Assembly (NCBI RefSeq): GCF_026013615.1
Contig: NZ_JAPDPI010000009.1
Location: 81,935 to 145,934, forward strand
DNA length: 64,000 nucleotides
Direction of reading: 5' to 3'
From: Plebeiibacterium marinum
GTDB taxonomy: Bacteria > Bacteroidota > Bacteroidia > Bacteroidales > Marinilabiliaceae
Under the pieces are notes generated by a model. That model did not search any database and was not told where the DNA came from. It saw only the letters and a list, made by a program, of their open reading frames with translations. Position 1 is the first letter of the stretch. Each line of letters begins with the position of its first letter. Of this stretch, positions 38,203 through 46,560 are shown piece after piece. The position numbers and the translations under genes were made by a program.

Positions 38203-39849
38203 ATGAAGGTTCTTTTACCAAATCATTATGCTAAAATTATAGGAGTCTGCATCTGCTTTTTTATCCCTACCCTTCTTTTTTCTCAGCCAGAAAAAAAACA
38301 CAGCACACTTGATGTGGACAAAATTTTTTCCCTATTGGAATTCAAAGGCTTCTATTATCCCAATGAGGCTAAAAAGGAATTGGATTCAGTTGTCATAAGC
38401 ATGTCGGAGACTGACGCCTTCCGGTACAACAGTTATATTGATTACACTAAAGCTCTATTACTATTTAACGATTTAAAAATGGATTCAGCTTTGATCCTGA
38501 TTGAAAGGGCAGTTTCCGGATTTTCTGTTAATGAGAATTTAAAATGGCAGGCTAAGTGTCAAATATTATTAGGACAAATAGCCGAAGTAACAGGTTTATA
38601 TGAACAAGCAAAAATTAATTTTTACAAAGCAATAGAAATAGGCGAACAAAAAACAACAGATGCTGGCTTTGCATATGTTGGCATTGCAAGATGCAAAATA
38701 GCCCTTGAAGAAGACTTTAACCTGGAGCTCAATTTGGGGGTAGACATATTAAAGACCTCTGTACACCAGGAAGAAAGGTTATTTGGTGAATTTATGGAAT
38801 TACTATATAGCCTCTCTGACAAAGATGTTCCTGACAAATTAAACCTTGTTGCTGAAAAATACCTGAACCTGGGCATGACACACCGGGCTGCGAGTGTTTA
38901 TAAGGTAATTGCCAGCAGCTACAATGCCAGAAACATGTTTGAGGAAGCCCACAAATTCTGCGACAAAGCGATTAAATTATGTGAAGATGGAAACAATTCA
39001 AATTTAATCCTTCCTGCACTTTATCAGTTTAAAGGCGTTTTATTCTTTAATCAGGAGCAATATAATGTAGCCGAAATATATTTTGTCAGGTCATTAGAAT
39101 TGTACAGACAAAACAATCAACCCAAAAGGATGCTATATGCCTATGATTATTTGCACAAAATTGATATCGCAAAAAGAAATTTTGCCAAAGCTTATGTAGA
39201 CTTAAAAGAATATCAGGAACTCCAGGAAGAACTCATGGTATTTGAAAAAATACGCATGGCCAAAGTACTGGAAATTAATAACAAAATAGACCAGATCAAA
39301 AGCCAGATGAAACAACTGGAAGTTGAGAAAAAGGCTAGCGAATTCATGTTATATCTGGTAATTGTTATAACAATTACAATTCTTTTTGCAGTGGGTGTAT
39401 ATGTATACTTATACATGAAAAACAAAAAAACCAGAATAGAAGAACTCAATAAAGAATTTCAGAATCTTCTAATTGGAATAGGAGAAAAACAGCTATTAGA
39501 ACACCGGCTAAGCCAGGAGGGAAATAGAAACAATGCGCCAAAAGAACATCCCATAAACTATTCGCAAAGTGGCGCCGAAATCGTCGACAGTTTTGATAAC
39601 TGCTACCTGGAAACCATTAGTTTATTTACACATTCATTTCCATCACTAACCAAAACCGAAGTTAGGTATGCAGTAATGCTTTGTTTAAAATTACCAATGG
39701 AAATAATTGCAAAAGTTCAAAACGTACAACCCGCATCTATCCGAAAGGCTAAACAAAGAATCCGTACCAAGCTAAATGTAGATGGAAATATTGAAGATTA
39801 TCTGCAAAATTTCAGAGAAAAGTTAATAACAGATATGACAAAAAAATAA
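38203..39849 (+). CDS. Membrane-anchored TPR regulator with C-terminal LuxR-like HTH
   Basis: A 548-residue one-component regulator. A signal-like hydrophobic N-terminus (KIIGVCICFFIPTLLFSQ) leads into TPR-like helical repeats over ~60-345. A coiled coil and one strong transmembrane segment (~383-404) follow, then a cytoplasmic coiled coil and a helix-turn-helix in which LTKTEVRYAVMLCLKLPMEI and VQPASIRKAKQRIRTKLNVD (~480-530) follow the LuxR/GerE pattern. Periplasmic TPRs would sense a protein or peptide and control DNA binding inside. It lies immediately upstream, same strand, of the secreted repeat protein; no other regulator is nearby. Confidence 0.85.
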   Translation: MKVLLPNHYAKIIGVCICFFIPTLLFSQPEKKHSTLDVDKIFSLLEFKGFYYPNEAKKELDSVVISMSETDAFRYNSYIDYTKALLLFNDLKMDSALILIERAVSGFSVNENLKWQAKCQILLGQIAEVTGLYEQAKINFYKAIEIGEQKTTDAGFAYVGIARCKIALEEDFNLELNLGVDILKTSVHQEERLFGEFMELLYSLSDKDVPDKLNLVAEKYLNLGMTHRAASVYKVIASSYNARNMFEEAHKFCDKAIKLCEDGNNSNLILPALYQFKGVLFFNQEQYNVAEIYFVRSLELYRQNNQPKRMLYAYDYLHKIDIAKRNFAKAYVDLKEYQELQEELMVFEKIRMAKVLEINNKIDQIKSQMKQLEVEKKASEFMLYLVIVITITILFAVGVYVYLYMKNKKTRIEELNKEFQNLLIGIGEKQLLEHRLSQEGNRNNAPKEHPINYSQSGAEIVDSFDNCYLETISLFTHSFPSLTKTEVRYAVMLCLKLPMEIIAKVQNVQPASIRKAKQRIRTKLNVDGNIEDYLQNFREKLITDMTKK

Positions 39850-40017
39850 TTATTGCATCACAATCAACGTTTCAAAAAGCATAAAAGAACTTTATAAGAT
39901 TGGCAATTTGACCTTTTTTCGACGTTTCTAAATTGACAGAAAGAAATGCTCCGGGATAAATTCAAAATTATAAGCATTTTGTAAGTGCGTAATTATCTAT
40001 GAATTAACCAAATGGCA

Positions 40018-40038
40018 TTTGTCACGTTTTTGTCACGC
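40018..40038 (+). promoter_or_regulatory. Direct-repeat element (GTCACG x2, 11-bp period) upstream of the repeat-protein gene
   Basis: GTCACG occurs at 40021-40026 and 40032-40037, each preceded by TTT. All 21 bases are identical to 2286-2306 on the other strand. It ends 65 bases before the ATG at 40104, with a weak -7-like GATATTTG at 40072-40079 in between. This is where an activator would be expected. The adjacent TPR-HTH protein is the obvious candidate, by inference only. Confidence 0.65.
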
Positions 40039-40103
40039 ATAAAATTCGTAAAGTGCTTGTTTTCATATAGATATTTGTAACAAACCAATTAAAAAAGTTT
40101 GTC

Positions 40104-40370
40104 ATGAAATCTATTATTATCTCAAGAGTATTTGCTATCGTATTTTTATTCGCCATCAGCTCAACATTATTTGCAAAAGAAGATCCGATAATTATAACAA
40201 GACTGGCAAAAGAAGACCCCATTATAATTACCAGATTAGCGAAAGAAGATCCTATCATAATAACTAGATTTTCAAAAGAGGATCCTATTATCATAACAAG
40301 ACTGGCTAAAGAAGATCCTATTATTATACAACGGTTATCAAAAGAAGATCCTATTATTATTACCCGATAA
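40104..40370 (+). CDS. Secreted six-repeat peptide (KEDPIIITRLA units)
   Basis: An 88-residue protein I do not recognise. Residues 1-24 form a good signal peptide ending SSTLFA. The remainder is six units in register: KEDPIIITRLA, the same, KEDPIIITRFS, KEDPIIITRLA, KEDPIIIQRLS and a final KEDPIIITR. The first two units differ at nine nucleotides with no amino-acid change, and the three Ile codons use all synonyms, so the sequence is translated and selected. Each unit ends in Arg, so an Arg-specific protease would release identical 11-mers; alternatively the beta-prone units could stack into a fibre or solenoid. No T9SS domain or Cys. It follows the TPR-HTH gene. Confidence 0.88.
   Translation: MKSIIISRVFAIVFLFAISSTLFAKEDPIIITRLAKEDPIIITRLAKEDPIIITRFSKEDPIIITRLAKEDPIIIQRLSKEDPIIITR
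40176..40367 (+). repeat. Six 33-bp coding repeats, last one 27 bp
   Basis: In-frame tandem units of 33 bp starting AAA-GAR-GAY-CCN. They keep the protein sequence while drifting at third positions, which argues for an old array held by selection and against a recent slippage product. Confidence 0.95.
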
Positions 40371-40397
40371 TTTTAGAACAACCTCCACTTTTAGATT

Positions 40398-40434
40398 ACC
40401 AATTGTCCACATGCATGGCGTGTGAACAATTGGT
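40398..40434. other. Long near-perfect hairpin without T tract
   Basis: Arms of 17 bases pair with a single C-A mismatch: ACCAATTGT (40398-40406) with ACAATTGGT (40426-40434), then CACATGC with GCGTGTG (one T-G), loop ATG. No T run follows on either strand, though a second small hairpin ATAAAGA/TCTTTAT (40440-40457) adjoins it. It lies between the convergent repeat-protein and GH20 genes, so it may end transcripts factor-dependently or stabilise the repeat-protein mRNA. Confidence 0.7.
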
Positions 40435-40446
40435 TAACTATAAAGA

Positions 40447-42348
40447 CTAATCTTTATAATACAACAGAATGTCTTCCATTTTTTGTGTGGAATATTGCAA
40501 TCCACCAATTCTATTCCTCATGATCCACAACTCACCATGAGTATTAATAAGGTATTCTAACTCTGCAATAAGTTCATTCTTTGTTGCAGCATCTATGTTT
40601 TTCGTATCTTGATTCGGGGCTTTCAGACGAGCAATCCCTAGGTGGATTCCGTGCTTAGCCAAGCTGGAGGCCTGCTCCAATTCCTTCACAATAACTTCTG
40701 CATCTTCGCACATCGCTTTGCCTTTTTGCAGAATACTAAGCGCCTCATTTATTTCATCCTCAGCAATTTCAAGATTTTCAATTCTAAGATGTTTAGTTTG
40801 AAAGTGGCCTTTCATTGTCCACTTATATCTTCTAAGCATTAATTGATAAGCATTTGCATTGCCTTCCGGAATTTTACAAGCCAAATAACTATTCCCTAAT
40901 TTCATTATGGCTTTAGCTGTATTTTCGGTATAATCCTTAAATATATATTGATTAAGAACAAATTCAATGTTTGATTCCGGTTTTGATGAGATATTCCATG
41001 CATACGCAGCTCCTACCCCCATTGGTGCATAACAAACCGACAAAGGTTGCCAATGGCCATGATCTCCCCAATTTGTATTCAGGTAGCCTTTTGCGTTATA
41101 CTTTTTACCATTAACAGCAGCATTTTTAAGGTTTAAAAAGGCATCCTGATTTCTACCAATAATTGAGCGCCAGGTTGATGTTCCCGGACAAACATAATAA
41201 TCCAGGCCAGCCTTTTGGAATTTAGGAAGCTTCTCATTAAAAGGAAAATCGCTTTCATAGCCCCAAACCATAGCAATCATATTTTTGGGTAGGGAATCTA
41301 TTAATTCAGGATGATTTAGAATGATATCTCCCCAAAACTGAGAGATTTTGTTCTGCCGGTTTACTTCTTGATTTAATTTTTTGAGATATTCGAGGTAAAC
41401 CTGCCCCTTACCTAGCTCGTCGCAAATACTTTTTGAACGCCCCATCCCCAACTCTACGGTCTCATCGCATCCAATATTAAGATACTCACTGGAAAAATTA
41501 GGAATCAACTCATCATAAAGCTCTTTCATCAATTCCAGCGACTCCGGATTTCCAGGATCCAGGCTTGTCCTTTTGCGCATTCCCCATATTGTTTTACAAT
41601 CAGAAGGGCACTCAGCCAAATGAAGGTATTCATCATGTTTGAGCCAGTTTTCCATATGTCCAAAGGAATTCTGGTTAGGAACAAGATCTATAAACCGGGT
41701 CTTACAATATAAATCCAGAATCTTAACCTCTTCGGCTGTAACAGGGCTACAATTTTCCCAAACGACCTTATGATTTTTATATGCAAAAGTATGCTCGGTA
41801 TATAACTGAAATTCATTAATCTTCCACCGGGCCAACATGTCAATAATTTTAAAAAGAGTCTCCATTGTTGGTACTTTATCCCTGCTGATATCAAGCATAT
41901 AGCCTCTTCTTTCAAAATCAGGCCAATCAGTAATAGTCAAGCATGGAATAGGATTACCAGTCGATTCACTATATTTAAGCACCTGGTTTAGGGTTTGTTT
42001 TCCGTAAAATAAGGCAGCCTCATCTTTACCCCTAATCAATATATCTGCCGAGTCAATATCAATAACATACTGCTGAGAATGTGGCAATGTTGAATCAATG
42101 GCAAGGGTAAACTTATTATACAGAACCGGATTTGAAAATGCCTTTAGTTCCCCCTGAATATTAATAGTTTCTGCTTTTTTTATTAATTCAACAACTTGAC
42201 CGGAGCCATATTGACAACCATTAAATTTGTTTAAAAACCCTTCCTTTACTGTTAGTTTTTTTGGCGTCGGGAAAAGAAAATCAGAAACAGACTCTGCCTG
42301 AACAGTTGTAATAATTGCAAATATCCCTAATAGAAAATAGACTCTCAT
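40447..42348 (-). CDS. Glycoside hydrolase family 20 beta-N-acetylhexosaminidase
   Basis: A 633-residue exported enzyme that removes terminal N-acetylhexosamine residues, by substrate-assisted catalysis in this family. Signal peptide at 1-18 (LLGIFAIITTVQA). A GH20b-like domain (~25-130) precedes the barrel, which begins FERRGYMLDISRDKVPTMET. The catalytic Asp-Glu pair is in LNIGCDETVELG (~293); Cys before the pair replaces the more common Gly or Ala. The ~100 C-terminal residues are helical. No T9SS domain, so probably periplasmic. It is 13 bases downstream of the radical SAM gene on the same strand. Confidence 0.9.
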   Translation of the reverse strand: MRVYFLLGIFAIITTVQAESVSDFLFPTPKKLTVKEGFLNKFNGCQYGSGQVVELIKKAETINIQGELKAFSNPVLYNKFTLAIDSTLPHSQQYVIDIDSADILIRGKDEAALFYGKQTLNQVLKYSESTGNPIPCLTITDWPDFERRGYMLDISRDKVPTMETLFKIIDMLARWKINEFQLYTEHTFAYKNHKVVWENCSPVTAEEVKILDLYCKTRFIDLVPNQNSFGHMENWLKHDEYLHLAECPSDCKTIWGMRKRTSLDPGNPESLELMKELYDELIPNFSSEYLNIGCDETVELGMGRSKSICDELGKGQVYLEYLKKLNQEVNRQNKISQFWGDIILNHPELIDSLPKNMIAMVWGYESDFPFNEKLPKFQKAGLDYYVCPGTSTWRSIIGRNQDAFLNLKNAAVNGKKYNAKGYLNTNWGDHGHWQPLSVCYAPMGVGAAYAWNISSKPESNIEFVLNQYIFKDYTENTAKAIMKLGNSYLACKIPEGNANAYQLMLRRYKWTMKGHFQTKHLRIENLEIAEDEINEALSILQKGKAMCEDAEVIVKELEQASSLAKHGIHLGIARLKAPNQDTKNIDAATKNELIAELEYLINTHGELWIMRNRIGGLQYSTQKMEDILLYYKD

Positions 42349-42361
42349 GGTACAAATAAAT

Positions 42362-44560
42362 TTATAGAATTAAAAGGCCGGCTTCTCTAAGCTGGTTAAA
42401 ATTATTACTCTCACAATATATCAAAAAATCCCCCAGATTTTCATCTAAAAAACTTTCTTTAAGTTGTTTAAGCGTCAGTTCTTTGCCTGCTACAACAGAT
42501 GATTTTTGAACAACTTGCATAACCCAATCCCCAACTCTTCTATTTACATTTAATTTCAAGCCAGCATCTTTTGTATTGATGGTAATTTCTGCCATTTGAA
42601 CATCTTTCCCTTTCTTTTTCTTAGAATAGTATGATATTTCCGGCATTCTCCCTAACCAAATTATTTTTGCATTTTCCTTAAGCTCCTCCTCTTCTACGGA
42701 ATTTAACGAACTATATATATATTCGGGAGCAATGGTGGTTGGTGGAATTTTAAAATTGAACCATTGTTGCAGGGGCAAATCGAATCCAACATCGTGCATG
42801 TAGTTATATAATGATTTTTTTAATCCCTCGCTAAACAACTCATGTTGTGCGCCTTTAACATCTACGTGTTCAATATCATTGTTGGCAAATGGGTTTAGTC
42901 CAGTCTTTTTACATTTAACATTATATTTTTCTGGATTCTGACCCACAGGACTATGGACGGTCATAGCAAACCGATGCCAAAACCCGGAATGAAGAATATT
43001 ATTTTCAAAGAGTTGCCTTACAACTTCAAGTGAATCTATGGTTTCTTGAGCTGTTTGAGTTGGAAAACCATACATCAAATAGGCATGGGTTAAAATCCCG
43101 GTGCTAGTCAGGTTATGGCACGCTTCAGCAACAGATTCAACACTAACTCCTTTGTTAATCAGTTTTAAAATCCTTTGCGAAGCTACTTCTAATCCACCAG
43201 AAACCGCAATACAACCAGAAGCCCTTAATAATCGGCATACATCATAGGTAAAAGTTTTATCAAAACGTATATTGGTCCACCAGGAAATAATTAATCCTCT
43301 TCTGATAACCTCCTTAGCAAAAGCAATCATCAAAGCAGGGGGAGCTGCCTCATCAATAAAATGGAATCCTGTCTTCCCCGTTTGCTCAATTAATGCCTCC
43401 ACTTTATCACAAAGCACCTGGGCAGAAACAGGATCGAATCTTTTTATATAATCAAGGCTTGTATCGCAAAAGGTGCATTTAGCCCAATAGCAACCATGCG
43501 CCATGGTAAGTTTATTCCAAAACCCATCACTCCATAATCGATGCATTGGGTTAATAACATCAATTACTGAGATATAATCATCTATTTTTAATCCACTATA
43601 ACAAGGTGCAACATTTTCTTTGTATGAAAACTCCTGAGAATCAGAATTTTCAATATACTCAATCTTTTCTCCAACTTTTACAAAAGTCCGTTTTAAACCG
43701 GATTGACTTCTTGCTCCCTCTAAATTTTCCACGATATTAAGCAAAGGAATTTCTCCATCATCCAGAGTAATAAAATCAACAAACTCAAATATCCTTGCAT
43801 CACAAATTGAGCGCAGTTCAGTATTTACATACCCCCCTCCCAAAACAATCTTTATATGCGGGTATGCACTTTTAATATACTGCCCGCATTTTAATGCAGA
43901 AAATAGGTTCCCCGGGAATGGTACTGATATAGCAACAAGCGTTGGGCATTGTTTTTTTATATATTCATCCAATATCTTATTTTGGGCATCAATTACCAAA
44001 GTATCCTCCACAAAAAGCTCTTCATAAACAGGATCAAAAGTATAGGCAGAGGAACTAATCCTTTCAGCATATCTGCTAAACCCAAAATGAGAATCTATGT
44101 TTTCAACTATAAAATCGCATAAATCTTCCAGAAAAAGCGTGCAAATATGCCTGGCCTTATCCCTTATACCCATATTTCCAAAAGCCCAATCCATATCATC
44201 TATCGCGTTAAAACGTGATGCCTGGGGAATTAATGAACCTGCACAAGCCAAATGACTAAACATTTCATTTTTCCCTTGCAGAAATCGAATCACCTCATCG
44301 ATAATATGAATATAATCTTCCCGTAACATGAAGATTCTTTGGCTATTCTCTGAGAATTTTCCAGAGCTTGATTCTGCCAAAGAGAATATCTCTTTAAGTC
44401 CTGCTTTTGAAAACAATTTCAACAACACTTCTAAACCCAGATCTACCTGAAGCGAAGCAATTCTTTGGTGATCCAAAAATCCTTTTAAATAAGCTGTTGC
44501 AGGATATGGCGTATTTAACTGCGTAAATGGAGGGGTTATTAAAAGTACCTTCTGATTCAA
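42362..44560 (-). CDS. B12-binding-domain radical SAM protein
   Basis: A ~732-residue protein with an N-terminal segment KVLLITPPFTQLNTPYPATA and a cobalamin-binding-like Rossmann domain (LVAISVPFPGNLFSALKCGQ plus HIKIVLGGGYVN), then a radical SAM domain. The cluster Cys residues are in AHGCYWAKCTFCDTSLDYI (~355), spaced Cx4Cx2C, not the usual Cx3Cx2C. GGLEVASQRILKLINKGVS follows. Substrate unknown; such enzymes perform methylations or rearrangements. No ATG exists near the N-terminus, so translation probably starts at TTG 44560 (or TTG 44599). Likely co-transcribed with the GH20 gene. Confidence 0.87.
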   Translation of the reverse strand: MNQKVLLITPPFTQLNTPYPATAYLKGFLDHQRIASLQVDLGLEVLLKLFSKAGLKEIFSLAESSSGKFSENSQRIFMLREDYIHIIDEVIRFLQGKNEMFSHLACAGSLIPQASRFNAIDDMDWAFGNMGIRDKARHICTLFLEDLCDFIVENIDSHFGFSRYAERISSSAYTFDPVYEELFVEDTLVIDAQNKILDEYIKKQCPTLVAISVPFPGNLFSALKCGQYIKSAYPHIKIVLGGGYVNTELRSICDARIFEFVDFITLDDGEIPLLNIVENLEGARSQSGLKRTFVKVGEKIEYIENSDSQEFSYKENVAPCYSGLKIDDYISVIDVINPMHRLWSDGFWNKLTMAHGCYWAKCTFCDTSLDYIKRFDPVSAQVLCDKVEALIEQTGKTGFHFIDEAAPPALMIAFAKEVIRRGLIISWWTNIRFDKTFTYDVCRLLRASGCIAVSGGLEVASQRILKLINKGVSVESVAEACHNLTSTGILTHAYLMYGFPTQTAQETIDSLEVVRQLFENNILHSGFWHRFAMTVHSPVGQNPEKYNVKCKKTGLNPFANNDIEHVDVKGAQHELFSEGLKKSLYNYMHDVGFDLPLQQWFNFKIPPTTIAPEYIYSSLNSVEEEELKENAKIIWLGRMPEISYYSKKKKGKDVQMAEITINTKDAGLKLNVNRRVGDWVMQVVQKSSVVAGKELTLKQLKESFLDENLGDFLIYCESNNFNQLREAGLLIL

Positions 44561-44654
44561 TCGTATTATTTTTAAATGATGGAACAAAAATAAGAACAAA
44601 TAAGATGAATAATTAAAATAATTCTAAATTCTTCATTTTTGAGTATAGTAGTAG

Positions 44655-44683
44655 TTTGATTTTAAATATGTTTTTTATTTTTG
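44655..44683 (+). promoter_or_regulatory. Strong promoter in the leader region of the T9SS cargo gene
   Basis: TTTG (44655-44658) and TATTTTTG (44676-44683) with 17-base spacing match the -33/-7 consensus fully. Confidence 0.7.
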
Positions 44684-45038
44684 TCGCGCCTATTACTTCA
44701 CACAAAGACAATTAGACATTGTTCTGACCTGGTCACAACATTATATGCTTTTGCAGCTAGATATGGATTTATTTTATTTGGGTTTGATCAGGTAAAATTT
44801 TCAAATTAGTTTATAAAGAAAGGATTAAATGAGATGAGTTCTCCGGACTGATATATCAACATATCCAGAGAATAAAAGCTTACAACTATTTAAAAAAAAG
44901 CACAAGGTCAAATTAAAAAACGAAACCTTTTGATGTGGCTTTCGTTACAAGTTGATAAAGAGACAAAAATTGACTATAAACGTTCAGTTTTATTTGATTA
45001 AAAAATTTTGAGATAGATCATCTGTTTATGATTACATA

Positions 45039-45064
45039 GTATTTGTTTTGGGGAAAACAAATAC
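45039..45064 (+). other. Perfect 11-bp hairpin with GGGG loop
   Basis: GTATTTGTTTT and AAAACAAATAC are exact complements around GGGG. No T tract follows, and it lies 92 bases before the cargo gene start. An operator or an RNA structure in the leader are both possible. Confidence 0.6.
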
Positions 45065-45155
45065 ATCTTGTTTTCACATTGCAGGCACTAAAAAAATAAT
45101 TATGAGGAATTAATATTTTCAACAACACGACAACACAACAACACAACACTTAAAA

Positions 45156-46463
45156 ATGCAAAAATTATTCTATTTATCGCTCATATTGTGGGGATTAGCG
45201 AGCCAGGTAACAACCGGACAAGGAGGAGAAAGCTGTGATACAGCTACAGCAGCACAAACAGGAATTAATACTAGTGATAATTCCATTGGCGATCAATGGT
45301 TTGTATACACTGCCACCACAAATGGTAAAGTAACCGTATCTACTTGCGGTACAACCACTGCAAACACATATGTTGAAATCTATGATGGGTGCAACGAAGA
45401 AGCATTCATCTCCAGCGATGACTTCTGCGGTCAACAATCCGAAGTTTCATTTGAAGTAATTAGTGGTTTAACCTACTACATCAATTGGCGTAATTATTAT
45501 ACCAACCAACAATTTGAATGGAGTCTTGAAGAAGCATCTATTGCTCAGGGCGAGTTCTGCAGCTTTCCATTAACTTCTACTGCCGGATACATGGTGAGTA
45601 ATGCCCCTCAAAATAAATACAGATGGTTTGAGTTTACTGCCAGCAGAAACGGAAAAGTAACTGTAAGTGCAGTTGGGAGCAATGCTGCAGATTGCAGAGT
45701 TGCAGTATATGACGATTGTGCCTATACCACCTCAATAAACAATGACCAAAGCTGGAACCCATCAAAACTCGCTTTTGATGCTGCCGAGGGTGAAACCTAT
45801 TTAATAAGTTGGCAAAACGGTGCCGACAATGGTGAAATAGAATGGACCATTGAAGAGTCGAACTGGCAGGCAGGCGAACGCTGCATTGACCCAATTGATA
45901 TAGATATCTCTGATGAGAACGCAATTGATCACGAATCAGCAACAAATAAATGGTACCGCTTCATTGCCCGTCAGGATGATGAGATTACTGTTTCCAGCAT
46001 AGGCCTAACCTCTGAAGACACCTATTTAGAAGTTTACACTGGTTGCGGCGAACAAAGAGCATTTTTCAATGATGATGCTGATGGCCTTCAGTCTGAATTA
46101 ACACTTTCTGTAGAGGCAGGTAAAGCCTATTTAATTAAATGGGACAAGATTTTTACACCACAGCCTTACGCCTGGAGCTTAAAAGGCTCGCAATTGGTAA
46201 CAGAAATGCCGGATGTTGATAAAAATGAGTTGATGATATATCCAAATCCTACTTACGGATTGGTGAATGTTGACTTAACCAGTTTTGATTCAAAAACAGT
46301 ACAGGCAAAAGTACTAAGCGTATCAGGAGCCACTGTAATGGCATTTGAACTAAATGCAGGTATTGTAACCCAATTCGATGTTACCGGCCTGCAAAGCGGA
46401 GTATATCAGGTAGTATTTGAAGACCTGGTTTCACGTAAAGTTGTAAAATTGCTGAAGCAATAA
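45156..46463 (+). CDS. T9SS type A cargo protein with three PPC-like repeats
   Basis: A 435-residue secreted protein. After a signal peptide (~1-22) come three homologous beta-rich domains of ~105 residues. Each has the pattern W(F/Y)xFxA..NGKVTVS followed by YxEVYxGC and YLIxW: first KVTVSTCGTTTANTYVEIYD, second KVTVSAVGSNAADCRVAVYD, third EITVSSIGLTSEDTYLEVYT. They resemble bacterial pre-peptidase C-terminal domains. The last ~80 residues (IYPNPTYGLVNVDLTSF to the C-terminal Lys-Leu-Leu-Lys-Gln) are the T9SS type A sorting domain, which directs export and surface attachment. No catalytic domain is present; a binding role is likely. Confidence 0.88.
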   Translation: MQKLFYLSLILWGLASQVTTGQGGESCDTATAAQTGINTSDNSIGDQWFVYTATTNGKVTVSTCGTTTANTYVEIYDGCNEEAFISSDDFCGQQSEVSFEVISGLTYYINWRNYYTNQQFEWSLEEASIAQGEFCSFPLTSTAGYMVSNAPQNKYRWFEFTASRNGKVTVSAVGSNAADCRVAVYDDCAYTTSINNDQSWNPSKLAFDAAEGETYLISWQNGADNGEIEWTIEESNWQAGERCIDPIDIDISDENAIDHESATNKWYRFIARQDDEITVSSIGLTSEDTYLEVYTGCGEQRAFFNDDADGLQSELTLSVEAGKAYLIKWDKIFTPQPYAWSLKGSQLVTEMPDVDKNELMIYPNPTYGLVNVDLTSFDSKTVQAKVLSVSGATVMAFELNAGIVTQFDVTGLQSGVYQVVFEDLVSRKVVKLLKQ

Positions 46464-46487
46464 TAATATAACCACGCATTTTGAATG

Positions 46488-46530
46488 ATGCACTTCGGTA
46501 AGTATTAAACTGTGCCGGAGTGCATTTTTT
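46488..46530 (+). terminator. Terminator of the T9SS cargo gene
   Basis: ATGCACTTCGG pairs with CCGGAGTGCAT (11 bp, one T-G) over a 16-base loop and continues into TTTTTT. Confidence 0.85.
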
Positions 46531-46560
46531 ATATATTTTTACCAGCCTAATTATATACAC

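Larger units (their letters stand above)
44600..45155. other. 556-base gene-free region with long leader
   Basis: No open frame worth calling. It contains a good promoter (44655-44683) about 470 bases before the T9SS cargo gene and a perfect hairpin (45039-45064). Either the cargo gene has a long 5' leader or a small RNA is made here. No known riboswitch was recognised. Confidence 0.5.

Noticed and set aside
40022..40294. Antisense open frame across the repeat array, giving repeated IIGSSFANLV-like units
   Set aside because: It is the mirror of the 33-bp repeats. The synonymous pattern preserves the plus-strand peptide and not this frame, and no signal or start context supports it.
40176..40367. 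Tandem repeats resembling a CRISPR array
   Set aside because: The units are contiguous with no spacers, in coding frame, and unit sequences differ at third positions.
40104..44560. RiPP cluster: repeat peptide as precursor and the nearby B12 radical SAM protein as maturase
   Set aside because: The two are on opposite strands in separate transcription units with the GH20 gene between, the peptide carries a Sec-type signal and not a RiPP leader, and the radical SAM protein has no visible peptide-binding (RRE/SPASM) domain. Not excluded, but unsupported.
44600..45155. Possible riboswitch or unannotated gene in the long spacer
   Set aside because: No known aptamer core was recognised and no open frame has coding character; reported only as a leader of unknown function.
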